NCBI GenBank assembly: GCA_947044365.1
Contig: OX345643.1
Span: 5,954,501-6,018,500 of the forward strand
Direction: 5' to 3'
DNA: 64,000 nt
Source: Petrosia ficiformis
Lineage: Eukaryota; Porifera; Demospongiae; Haplosclerida; Petrosiidae
The position numbers were made by a program, and so were the translations under genes. How positions within the stretch are numbered: position 1 is the first letter of the stretch; each line of letters begins with the position of its first letter. Below the pieces are notes generated by a model, which did no database searches, was not told where the DNA came from, and saw only the letters and a program-made list of their open reading frames with translations. Of the stretch, positions 1 to 10,809 are shown one piece after another.

Positions 1-304
1 AACTGATTATCATAACCCTTCATCTATATGATGAGGGTTGATAAAATCTAAAGCATAGATTATGTGACCTAAAATAATTATTTGGGAATCCATTAATGAT
101 TTTAGTGACCAAGATGGAGTATAGAACTTAGCAGATTTTAAATGAGTTGTAGACTCCATTGTCATTACACTAATTATGCATTGATGTATACATTTGTGAT
201 TATTTTTAACCCTCACCCATGTAGGTAGAGCGGAGGGTTACTTTAATCATTAAGTATGTTTTCAGATTATACTTATATATGTTGTATGAACATAAGGTAC
301 TAGA

Positions 305-606
305 GTCTGTTCATATTCATGATGACCTCAAATTTGGTTGTAATACGTACTATAGTGTATAGTCTAAAGTAATAAGGTTAATACATGATTATACTATAAC
401 TCAATATTATATGTACTATAGTGTATAGTTTAATAGGTTAATGCACACAACTCAATAATGAAGCAATTGATGATTGAAATTTTACACACACAAAAAAGAA
501 TGGGAAGGATAATAATAAGAAATGATGGGGGGCAGGTGAAAATATTATTGGCCATTTCAAACTAAACTTATAAACATTTTACTGATGTCATGGTGAATGT
601 GAGTTA
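305..606. mobile_element. MITE family 3 (GTTCAYATTCATGATGACCTC), copy A
   Basis: Left TCTGTTCATATTCATGATGA and right, reversed, AACTCACATTCACCATGACA. Orthologues lie at 17046, 34059 and 52572; further members are near 10053 and 10591 and in copy C. Confidence 0.68.
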
Positions 607-871
607 CAGTACCACTTCAAATTAATGACAGAGATTGAGTATTATCAAATGCCTTTTAAAAGTAAAAAGGTAAAGCTGTTTACGATGATGATGAATAGTC
701 ATAATTATTACTTATTTAGTAGTCTATAGTAAAATGTATACTGTCTACACTTTTGACTGATCAGCTTAAGAATTATAAGCACTAATTAGTGCAATTACAT
801 TACATCACATCAGCTCCTGTTAAATATGTTGTTAATTACTGTCTACCTCTAAACAAGATTTACTAAAAACC

Positions 872-877
872 TTTATT
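872..877 (-). promoter_or_regulatory. Probable polyadenylation signal of Rac-A (AATAAA)
   Basis: AATAAA on the minus strand about 145 bp after the Rac-A stop. In copies B, C and D the equivalent hexamer lies inside exon 7, immediately before its splice donor, where it encodes part of the NK of AQKNK. Confidence 0.55.
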
Positions 878-1019
878 TTGCCATTCCTTTTGGGCAAGTT
901 TCTTTTGTATAGTATGGATAAAAAAATAAAAACCCCATACAATATACACATTAGATTCTTAGATTAACAAATGATAATTTATAAACGAACACTTCTTAGG
1001 TAGAAACATGTTTTTAATT

Positions 1020-4000
1020 TTACAGCAGGGAACACCCACTTTTCTTCTTTTCCTGGGGCTGTAAAACTGCTCGGATAGCCTTGTCAAAAACTGTTTTCAA
1101 ACTCTTTTGAGTGAAAGCTGAACATTCAAGATATTTGACTGCACCAATTCTTTTCATCATTTGAAGACCCTGTAAGAATAAATAATTATAATATTAATAA
1201 AAATTATTATATAAAGATCTAGCAACTACAACATTCATGCAGTGTCCATTAACATGCTGTAGATTTTACTGAATACCAGGTTACACCAATTGCTTCTCTT
1301 TCTCAACAAACATTTATCTTCACCTGAGTATATGAAACAGGAGACAATCGTTTCTCTTTGAGTTTCTCAATTGTCCTTTTGTCGTCTCGTATATCTAGTT
1401 TTGTTCCAACAAGTATTATCGGTATGTTTGGACAATGATGTCTAACTTCTGGGTACCACTGAGGAAAATATGGTCACATGATTATCATATGATTTTAACA
1501 TTAATAACATGAATTACCTTTGCCCAGACATTTTCAAATGAAGCAGGACTTACTACAGAAAAACAAATCAAAAAAACATCCTGGAAAAAGAGGGAGAGGG
1601 GAGGAGTAATTATAAAGACAGACCTTGTTCACTAATAACTATATATAAGAGGATACCACATATACACACACACACACATACATGACACATATATTTTCAA
1701 ATGTCTATCATGTCATTCTCTTGGAGAGAAGTGAAAGTAGTAATAAGATGATTGGATGAATATGTGAATTCTGACTTTCCAATATTTATAGTAAATTATA
1801 TTATAATCAAATCATTATTAAGTTGTGCAATGCTTGAATTCTGATTTAAATTGATCATAAAAAGCCTCCAACTAACTTAATGCTTTATAATGAGTCTCAG
1901 TCATTATTTGCACATTTAGCATCGTTAGATAAAAGAAATGGACAGAAGCAGAATGTACACATAATTTAGAAGGCATGGAAAATTTGGGCCCAAATATTGA
2001 CCAAAACGAAAGTTGAATATCAGTTTATTCATCCCATGATTGGTTATTACTTACAAGAGGATATTACACAAATACACATATATGTACACACACATATACA
2101 TGTAATTGAATACATGTATAACTGGAAATACTTCATTAGAAAGCCCTGTTCCAGAGTTACAGTTTGGTATCAGTCTTATAAGCATAACTATATACTTTAA
2201 ATGAGCCTTTTTATTAACTCATCAATAAAAATGTAAAATAACAAACTAGTCTGGTTTTACCTACAAAGTCTGGAATTTTGCCAGCTTATTATAATTATAC
2301 CATAAACATAATTATGTGTATATGCAGGGTTGTATCTATATGGGTGGGGGGAGCTTACCCTCCCAAAACTTCTAGACCTATTGATATGCACTAAGTAACT
2401 ACTATATACCACAATATAACAGTGTGTTTATTACATCATGCCACACATGCAATAATGTTATTGAAAATTCATTCTGGGGCGTTGTTAGTTGTATTATTGT
2501 TCAGGGAACACCCCCTCCAAAATAAAATTATCTACATCACTTAAGTCCACAGCCACATTAACTTCACCTCCAAACTGATATTTCTAGATAGAACCCTGTA
2601 CATGTACATACTGGTACATATAGTAGATCTATGTACTCATACAAAAACAATACTACATATTATATATATATATATATATATATTATCAAGAGTATTATAA
2701 TAGAGTATCCCACTAGTTACTAAGTAGCACAACCCTGTGAAAAGTACTTCAGTTGAGAAGATGGTGAAAAGTACGTGCTAGACCACAAGGCGGTGTACAA
2801 GGCCACAAGCATGTTAATCATGTGAATCGCAACGTGTAGAAAGACATACAAGAATGGCAGAGCTTGGGAGATGTTCTAAATGAAGACAGGTTATGATTAG
2901 TACCTGGTCACTCTTAGTAATGTTGGTGCACCAAGTGAAATCTTCCTCGAGATTGCCAGATTCCTTTGTAACTTTCTGGGTGGAGGCCACAATCTCAAAG
3001 TTTTGAGAATCTTTGACGATGGAGGCCATTTAGAACCGGCAACATGAGTTGATGATGAGGCGAACACTGCACAGAAGGAATCCATAATGGTGTGGTTGCT
3101 GCATCATACAATGTGATCACATAATGCCTACTTAGCATGTGATGATTATGTTGTGAATATTATTATAAAGGTCATGTGCTTTTCGCAGGGTTGTGCTACA
3201 CTGAAAGTGCGATACTCTCCCTCTCTTTCTATTATATACTCTTGATATTATTTATAATTATATCATGATTATACATTCTAGTTAGATAATTACAAATTGT
3301 TAACTAACTGTATGAGGATAACAGAGTGGTCTGATCCTGTCATAATCTTCAGAACCTGAAAGAAAAGGCAAAGAGAAGGAGGGGGAAATTGTTTGAAAAT
3401 GTGTTTACAAACTTATTATAACAAAAGCACTTAAAAGATGATTAACCGTTGATAACTAAAGGAAAATTATTTTTGAAATAGTAGTATTAATGGATAACCC
3501 TTGTAAATTTTTATGATGACAACAGTTTAGAAGATATTGTGTACACAGATTGACAAACCAACAAACAACAATAACCCTAGTTGACAAGAGTTAATAATTG
3601 ATTAAGTGTACGTTATGGTTCCAAATTGTCATGATATCAGTAGTATCACAAGCTATTGAAAAATACACATAGTATGTAACTCCCACACAAATGATTAAAT
3701 ATTTTGGAGTGCTCCATTTTTGTCCATTGAAAAGCATGGCCAGTACTGCCTCTGGTTGAATGAGTAACCCAGCCCATGAATTACTTAGTGCAACTCCCTA
3801 GATATTCATCATAAGATGGTTTCATGTGCACTTTAGAAGTTCAGTTTGTCATCTTATACTCAACTGTCTATCATCTATTGAGGTTTTAACTATTTGAGGA
3901 TAAAAGCAATAACACACAAGCAGGGTACTCATTTCACCAAAACTTCTTGCAAGAGATATATAATAGTACTTTTACCATACTTAACCCATTATGACCAATT

Positions 4001-7000
4001 AGATACTGAAACACACAAAAGACTGACCATCTTTTGTGTGTTTCACCATCTAATTTTGATGACTATTCTCTTGATTGAAAGTATTTATTGGCTAAATGTA
4101 TTCATTGTGTAGACTGTGGAGTTCACTTTAAATAAATTCTTAGTTGTGCTAAAACTACTTTTGATAAGTCTACGAACATAGAAATGTAATTTTATCAAAA
4201 ACACAACGATGAAGAATCTTGGAGTTTTGCAACTCAACTATGATGGTCCCTTAATGATAATCTCTGGTCATCTAGAAGGTCACGTTAGTCATAAAATTGC
4301 TCAATATCAAAAGTTATATGTGTATTTAAACTTATCCGTATATGTTTATATTATCAGGTCATCAATTGCAATTGAAATGTATGGTCAGCCATTTTTTACT
4401 GGACCATCCCAACATAGAGAGTACTATCATACTCTCTGATAAAAAAATTGTCTGTCTGTCTATTTGTCCATTCCTGATTTTCTCTAAAATTCTTGTATGA
4501 AATTCACCAGCAAAACCATTTGCATTTGTAGATCGTTGCTAGTAGGGCATGACTTAATGAGGTCATCTGCAAGTAGTAGGAGGGGTTGGTTTCAGAAATT
4601 TAAGAGAAAATCAGGTACAGACATTTTCAACTGAAAACATGTATATCCCACTCTTTGAATAGATATATTAACTAGTAATATTAATACAGTATAGCAGTAA
4701 CAGTACATGTGTACTACTAATATGAATTCATGAGTGATGAATACACTAACCTGCTGTATCCCATAGATCTAAAATAATAAGTTTACCATCTACTATAGCA
4801 TTAGCTGAAAAATTATCAAATCTAAAGAGTGGGAAAGGAGAGGATGAAGATTTGACAGAATGACTAAACTTTCAAAATCCTGCATACAGACGGGCTGGTT
4901 TCAACAAGCTGGTTTAATTTAGTCTCACATAGCCAGCCAGTCCCACTCTCACGATACTAGAATTCATCCTCAGCACTTGTTAGTGTAGTGTGCTCTAACC
5001 CCTTCTCTCTTTTGATAAGCTGACTGGATGGAGGAAGGGTCTTCAGCAAATGCAGTTATTCCAAGTTTCGAACCAATCAGATTTATTGGCCCATTGGAAT
5101 GTCAGGCCAGTTTTAATTAGTTATATAGAACTGCAGAGCATTTACAAGTTCCACCTGAAGCTTTATAACATTAAAACACTGCGATTTCCACAACTAATTT
5201 CATGTGACTTTGGGGAACTCACAACTGCTTAACTAATTAAAACTAGCCTAACATTCCAATCAGCCAGTAAAGGTTAGATTAATTGCAATTGCCAAAGAGC
5301 TTCTAGACCCTTCCTCTGCTAATCAGTGAATCAAAAATGTTGAGGGGTGCTGGTCTGCTGTAGATTCATTTACATGCCACACCCATTAATTGAGCAAGCT
5401 TTCTGGAATGACATTCAATGTGTATATGGCACAAACAAATATTAACCTCATACAAAAGCAATAAAATTCCACTCCTAGTGTAAGATGAGCACAAAGAAAC
5501 AAGAGTCTCCACATGTACAAATTATTATTCTTCAATCATGTGCACAATTCGTTTTAGCCAGCTACATGTACTTTATCACTGTGAACAAACTGGCCACAAA
5601 CCTGGAGCTTGCCCACGCATTTTGTGCACACAGACTGAGCAATCACTCATCATCTCAACTACATATGCAACATACAGTGCTCGACCCATTTCCAGAATTT
5701 TAACTCTTTATCAGGACAAAATTGCTTTTGACTGGACAAATTGCCTGATGAATAATATAAAAATAAAGAACAGTAACCTCACAGCAAGGTTAATTATTAG
5801 CCAAGAGCAGTCATGGCCTATGGTTACTTCTATATACAATGTAGTGCTGGTTTTTTTGGACAAAGTCCACAATTTGCTGGTCAAATATTGTTTTGTCCAG
5901 ATGTTTCTGCTGGACACTTTCAAAAACTATTTCATGCACTGAACATTATATTTAAAAATGAACTGTTGATACTAATAACTTACGTAGTTGGGATATAATC
6001 TCCAGGGAATGCATTTGTAGCATAACTGATGCAGAGGCATGTTTTACCAGCACACCTAAGAGAAGAGAAATAGATAGTGTAAATGCAAGTTCATCGCATA
6101 TACAGTACATGTGTATTTAAGGTACATGCATTGTGATTTACGCTCAAGAACTATATAGCTCATGGTGATAATTACAGTCAATTTTAGCATTAGGGTAGGA
6201 CAAAGGGTGCAATTGCACAGGACCCTACATTGTGTGTCTACCGGTTTCATCTGATCTAGTTTTGTCTACTTCTATTTCAAGCTTGTCTATTCCAGTTTCA
6301 TCTACTCTTAATAGCAATTGTGACTCAGAAGAATGATTAAGCTATTTTTGATGAATTGATGACAAGGGATTGGCTAAAAAAGCAAGTCATCTTGTATACT
6401 TCATTATTGTGCATGCAGAAATATTTAACTGTATTGTGAAAGAAATAATGGCAAAACAAACTTTATTGAGCTTGAAAACTACTACGTTTAACACGCCTCA
6501 TAGTAGACAATGATCAGACTTTCATACATGATTTTTCCTGGGGGAAAAAGATTGTATGGGTGGGTGTGTGGAGTGCTTTTGTATGGCCTTCCTAAAAGGG
6601 TGTGGGGGCATGCCACCACCCCCCCCCCCCCCCCCCCCCATAGGAAAATTTTGAAAATTAGGTGTTCTAAGATGAATTGTGGTGGGTTTCTGGCAGCTAG
6701 CAGACTTTCTGGGGGGGGGGGGGGAATCTTATTAATTGACCACACCCCTCATGAAATTTAATTAGCTAAAATTTCGGTGCACTGCGCACACCATTTTCTT
6801 TAAGCCCACCCTATTTTTTCTTCCTGGTACGCCCTTGGATATATACATTTTTTCTAGGTTCATTTTTTATAAGTAATTAATTCTACCAGCAGGAGTATAA
6901 TATTTACCACATCAAATTATACAGCAATTTGTGCAATGAAGCCAAATACGATATATATATCCAGTATGAAATTGTTTTTCAAAGTGTCCAGCAGAAACAT

Positions 7001-7621
7001 CTGGACAACACAATATTTGACCAGTAAATTGTGTATTTTCCCAGAAAACCAGCACTATACCCATTTATGACTTATGAGATATAGGCGCAAGGAACCCACT
7101 AGGCCATGACTAATAATTAACTATGAGGTTGCTGTTTTTTTTTTTTTTGTATTATTCAGCATCATATAATGTACGTAGGCTAAGGTAGTAGTATATTATA
7201 ATACTTTTATAGGATATCTTATGCATATTGTGTAGTTGGCATGGTTGTCTCACGAAGCCAGAGTAAAAGCCTATACTTCAACTCACAATACGATAATGTA
7301 CATATGATGAACAAGAGTAACAAAAACAAGAGAGGTGACAGACCCTCCACTCACTTGCTACAAGTGTGGCTATGTGATACTATTGGCAAGTCTGGAGACC
7401 AGCCCCAATCGCATTGGGGGTTGGTCTCCGGACTAACTATTTCATGGTTGTTTAAATACATTTTTCAACATTATTACAATATTTAAAAACCCCATTACCC
7501 ATTATGCTAGTTACATTGGGACAAGCACAGAACATCCACTCCATGCCACTAACAACAGATCATTATTGAACACTTACGCGTCTCCAACAACGACACATCT
7601 TAAAATAATTTTATCTTCCAT
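1020..7621 (-). CDS. Rac-like Rho-family GTPase, copy A (G12A, Q61S, CaaX retained)
   Basis: Spliced minus-strand gene. Exons: 7578-7621, 5984-6055, 4751-4821, 3309-3355, 1518-1580, 1324-1458, 1020-1169; all junctions are GT..AG and phases agree, giving 193 residues (human Rac1 has 192). Visible landmarks: P-loop GDACAGKTC, switch I IPTTFDNFSAN, DTAG, TKLD (G4), the Rho insert beginning [16 protein letters not shown] (G5) and C-terminal CSLL after a KKK stretch, a geranylgeranylation-type CaaX. In Rac1 numbering G12 is Ala and Q61 is Ser (codon TCT where B, C and D have CAG). Loss of either residue impairs GTP hydrolysis in this family; Rnd and RhoH are natural hydrolysis-deficient examples. 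I infer a constitutively GTP-bound membrane protein. A possible AATAAA lies at 872-877. Introns carry MITEs. Confidence 0.9.
2325..2598. mobile_element. MITE family 2 (CAGGGTT.TATCTA ends), copy A
   Basis: Left CAGGGTTGTATCTAT and right, reversed, CAGGGTTCTATCTAG. The interior starts with a GGGTGGGGGG run. No clear target duplication. Related copies: 18760-19029, 35850-36120, 54370-54640. Confidence 0.65.
2658..2683. repeat. TA microsatellite beside MITE family 1
   Basis: A TATATA run; longer or shorter versions lie at 19091-19120, 36176-36202 and 54694-54722, always directly at the left end of MITE family 1. Confidence 0.8.
2684..3247. mobile_element. MITE family 1 (TATCAAGAGTATATAATAG ends), copy A
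   Basis: Left end TATCAAGAGTAT and right end ATACTCTTGATA, with inverted homology through GAGAGGGAGA, CACTAG and CACAACCCTG. It sits in the intron between Rac exons 4 and 5, next to a TA microsatellite. Short open frames inside it are not conserved as protein and I do not call them genes. Confidence 0.75.
5018..5332. repeat. Palindromic MITE family 5, copy A
   Basis: Outer arms GGAAGGGTCT..GCAA and, reversed, GGAAGGGTCTAGAAGC; inner arms TTGGAATGTCAGGCCAGTTT and, reversed, TTGGAATGTTAGGCTAGTTT. Lies between Rac exons 2 and 3. B copy 21458-21770, D copy 57006-57258 with an internal deletion; copy C has a rearranged version near 39220-39990. Confidence 0.65.
5769..5936. repeat. Inverted repeat arm left of Rac-A exon 2
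   Basis: Pairs with 6966-7137 in reverse orientation; shared core TGTCCAGATGTTTCTGCTGG and TTAATTATTAG. Together the arms enclose Rac-A exon 2 (5984-6055). The same arrangement exists in copies B and D. Confidence 0.75.
6619..6724. repeat. Poly-C then poly-G pair, copy A
   Basis: A run of 21 C (6619-6639) is followed about 70 bp later by 14 G (6711-6724). The runs can pair into a hairpin and could also form quadruplex structures. Matching pairs at 23477-23546 and 58920-58994. Confidence 0.7.
6966..7137. repeat. Inverted repeat arm right of Rac-A exon 2
   Basis: Reverse-complement partner of 5769-5936, imperfect, about 165 bp. Confidence 0.75.
7391..7431. repeat. Strong short hairpin, Rac-A intron 1
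   Basis: GGAGACCAGCCCCAAT pairs with ATTGGGGGTTGGTCTCC around a CGC loop, one bulge or mismatch. Found also in B at 24722-24758; in D only the left arm remains (60917-60932). Confidence 0.75.
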
Positions 7622-8115
7622 GTTCGAAGCGTCTGTTTCCATAAAATGGACCCTCGTCTTCAAAAACAACAAATGACATAGTAACAACAATTTGTTACCA
7701 TTCCACTATCCCAGCTAGTTCCAAGCACTAGCACCTCGGGATCTATGATCAGCTTTCCTGTTAATTTTACAACAGTACAGCACAAAAATTTAGACTGCAT
7801 TACTATACTGCCCACCTTGCTAGGCGTGACTGCCAAACTGCAATTGTCTTACACCATAGACTTTATTACACTCTCAAAATTTGTATCCATTTTTGTGTAG
7901 TCAATGTTTTTTTTTTTAATTACCAGGAATGTCACATTCCTTTTTCTTTAGGTGGAAAACAGAAAATTGTTTATGATACAACTTCAACAATTTATATTGT
8001 CATATAACTCAAGGGCTGAGAGCTACTAACTGAAAAACCTCGCATTCCAGAACATAATATAATTATAATAATATAATAATAATAATAATAATAATAATAT
8101 ATATAATTATAATTT

Positions 8116-8827
8116 CTATTTTCCCTTTTTCTTAGATTTAATGGGTTTACGTAAATCTTCTCGAGACAAGAGATCAGCCTAAAAAGATTAATAAATTTTA
8201 AGTAGTGTATGAGAACTCTTATGGTAACCTTTCTTGTTGGTTCTGGGATCCTCTTGTGAGAGCAAGCCACAACTAACTGTGTAGTAACATCCAGAGATAT
8301 CTTATGACCCACAGATATAAACACAGGATTGGGAGCATCATCAGAAGTACGTAATGCCTAGTCAACAAGACATATTAGTATCCTAAAGATTATGAATGGT
8401 ATAATACTTGTTTGCATCCCAACTTAAGATGCATGGGTTCATATTATTTATAGTGATGGAAAGTCTTGTGAGACTGCAACCCTCTCAACATGATTCCATA
8501 TCAATGAGGTACTACATAAAAAGTTATATAATTATAATAATCTTACTCTTCCCCAGATTTTTCCTGATTCTCCTCTCAGATCAATATGGTCTCCTTTTTT
8601 TAGCAGTGTCTTACTCACCTTAAAAGAGTGGAAATAAGTATATATTCATCAGTGTGTAAATCTGTCACAATAAACGTCAACTAAACAAAACTTACAGATG
8701 ATTGTACTACACACCTTCTCACGATATTCAGCATCTTTTACTAATCCATCTACATGATATAACTTCTTAGCTACCCCAACACATGGAATACCACATTCAA
8801 CACCAAGATGACTAGCTAGTCCAAATC
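8116..8827 (-). pseudogene. Endonuclease V 3' remnant, copy A
   Basis: Four exons on the minus strand: 8715-8827, 8547-8618, 8229-8357, 8116-8178, all with GT..AG borders. They encode GFGLASHLGVECGIPCVGVA, then ESGKIWGR, ISVGHKISLD, RIPEPTRK and a lysine-rich end KSKKKGK. These match the middle and C-terminal part of eukaryotic endonuclease V, the enzyme that cleaves inosine-containing nucleic acid. The exon holding VDGNGILHPR (present in B) and the N-terminal exons with the catalytic Asp are absent: 8830-12083 contains none of them. I judge it a 5'-truncated remnant, though the remaining splice sites look sound. Confidence 0.78.
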
Positions 8828-9583
8828 CTAAATAGTGGATGAACTTATTCAGTAATCTATTTGTCAAAATCATTATTATTGTAATATAATCACTGCAAAA
8901 ATGGTTTGGTTTTTTTAACGAATCACTTGGTTACCTCAGTTGCATAGTATCTCATTCACTCTAAAAAAATTAATAGATTTGTTATTGAACCAATTTGGGT
9001 TATATATTGATACAAAATTTCAGTGTTGCTGAATGAGTGACTATGTTACCTAGAGTACACAACCCTAAATGTATTTGTAGTCTTGACATTCATTGGAATA
9101 ATTATTTATATGCTAAAAGTATAGTATAAAATATATATGCATTATTCAGCCATAATAATCATTAAGTAATTAACAAACAAGCTAAATTATTCAAATAGAA
9201 CAATCATTTGGCTTATTAACTAATAGTATAGGAAGATATTTGTGGCTTGAGAGCATTGAATTTCAATCCAGCAAGAATCAGAATTATGCTATACACTCAC
9301 ATTCACTAACAGATAGAAAAGCAGTGAAATTGGTTAAAATAACAAAAATCAATTTTTAGAGTGGGAATTCAAGTTTCAAAAAGGAAATCAGCGTTAGTTC
9401 ACAATGACTAAATAAACTGATAACTCCAAAAATAGTAATCACAGTTTACATATTCTCACTACTTAATTTAAACAATAATTAACTGACAGTCAGGAATTTT
9501 GTAACATCAACCAGTTATAATAGAAGTGAAGTTATGTAGGATTAACCATCCCAAAGGTGTTTATAAACTGATTAAGTCCACAC

Positions 9584-9694
9584 AAAGACGAACACTCTTC
9601 CTCTAGGAGACAGCATGCCGAGAGCAGAACTAGAACCACTGACTTTATAATCAAGAGGCCCAAGCTCTAACCACTACGCCACACTGCCTCCCTA
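9584..9694 (-). repeat. tRNA-derived SINE, copy A
   Basis: On the minus strand, GGCGTAGTGGTTAGAGC matches a Pol III A box and GTGGTTCTAGTTCTGC a decayed B box about 45 bp later. The sequence does not fold as a complete tRNA. Copies at 26289-26404 and 45202-45313. Confidence 0.7.
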
Positions 9695-9825
9695 AAAAAC
9701 AAACGAGTGCCTATCTATCTGGGACTTTTTGGTGGGAATGACTAACATATGTGTATAGAAGACCGTAGTCTTTTAATTTGTGTGGGAAACCGAAGTCTAT
9801 TATACCTCCTGACTATAGTAGGTTT

Positions 9826-9930
9826 TTAGCTAGTCCAAATTCTAAATTATGAATGAGCGTATTCAGTAATCTATCCTGTCAAAATCATTATTATTGTCAT
9901 ATAATCACTGCAAAAATGGTTTGGTTCTTT
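9826..9930. repeat. Duplicated fragment of the endonuclease V exon b edge, copy A
   Basis: GCTAGTCCAAATTCTAAATT and the next 75 bp repeat the sequence at 8814-8905 (edge of the exon plus intron, through CACTGCAAAAATGGTTTGG). A local duplication of about 100 bp, too short to be coding. Counterpart in copy C at 45450-45550. Confidence 0.7.
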
Positions 9931-10052
9931 TAAGGAATCACAAGTTATCCCAGTGGCATGTCAACATAATTGGCATCTCATTCACAACATTGACTATTGA
10001 ATTCAAGTGTTAAAAAAGAAGTTCACGATAACTGATAGTGGAAGATATATAA

Positions 10053-10305
10053 AGGTCATTCACATTCACTTTGATCTCAGAAAAATGTTCATAACTTTAG
10101 TTTGGAATGACCAACTATCTTTTTATCTGCGCCATTTTCATATAATCACCTTCCCATTTTTTTTGTGTGTGTAACATTCAATCATTGCTTCAATATTGAG
10201 TTACAGTATAATCCTTGTGAGCATTAAACTATACACTATATTACATATAAAGTCATCACATCTTAATTTTGAGGTCGATGTCATCGTGAATGTGAACAGA
10301 CTTTG
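10053..10305. mobile_element. MITE family 3, second member in copy A
   Basis: Left AGGTCATTCACATTCACTTT and right, reversed, AAGTCTGTTCACATTCACGA, so it lies opposite to the member at 10591. Shared with copy C at 45672-45926. Confidence 0.65.
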
Positions 10306-10489
10306 ACTTATGAAATTAGTAACACAGCTTACATATTCTCTCTAATTTACATAGGAATTAACTGATAGCACAAAAAAGAGTAGACAAACAGACAGACTGA
10401 CTCAGTCAGACATGTATATAATTCCATATATTAAATCCAGCTTAGTTCATTGAGTTTAGCATGTATATACCCTTTACCAAAAGTATATG

Positions 10490-10565
10490 CCCTTTGCTCT
10501 TTGTTTAGCGGTTAGAGCAACTGACAATCAGGGAATATTGGGTTCAAATCTCAGCTGGTGTATAA
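10490..10565 (+). repeat. tRNA-like SINE fragment, plus strand, copy A
   Basis: TAGCGGTTAGAGC (A-box-like) and GGGTTCAAATCTCAG (good B box) about 32 bp apart. It lies just left of a family 3 MITE. The counterpart in copy C is 46110-46185. Confidence 0.6.
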
Positions 10566-10590
10566 GAGAGTTTTCATATTTCTGAAACTA

Positions 10591-10808
10591 AAGTCAGTTC
10601 ACATTCATGATGACCTCAAAATTGGCTTATACTTATGTATTTTCAATTTCTCATATCTATACTTTATTGCCATGCATAAGGCAATTAATGATCTTCAAAA
10701 AAAAATTTGATATGTACATGGGAACAATAATATAAATTGATGCAAAAAAATACTGTTAATCATTCCAAACTGGATATTTTTCTGAAGTCAACGTGAACAT
10801 GACCTTTT
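10591..10808. mobile_element. MITE family 3, third member in copy A
   Basis: Left AAGTCAGTTCACATTCATGA and right, reversed, AAAAGGTCATGTTCACGTTG. Shared with copy C at 46210-46427. Confidence 0.65.
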
Positions 10809-10809
10809 A

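Noticed and set aside
6488..6761. Overlapping frames on both strands with poly-Pro and poly-Gly
   Set aside because: Produced by the C and G homopolymer runs, not by a gene.
8649..8873. Stand-alone 74-residue gene beginning MILTNRLLNK
   Set aside because: The first residues are intron read-through; the conserved part is endonuclease V exon b with good splice sites in A and B.
9584..9694. Functional tRNA gene
   Set aside because: A and B boxes are recognisable, but no complete acceptor stem or anticodon arm pairs; better read as a SINE head.
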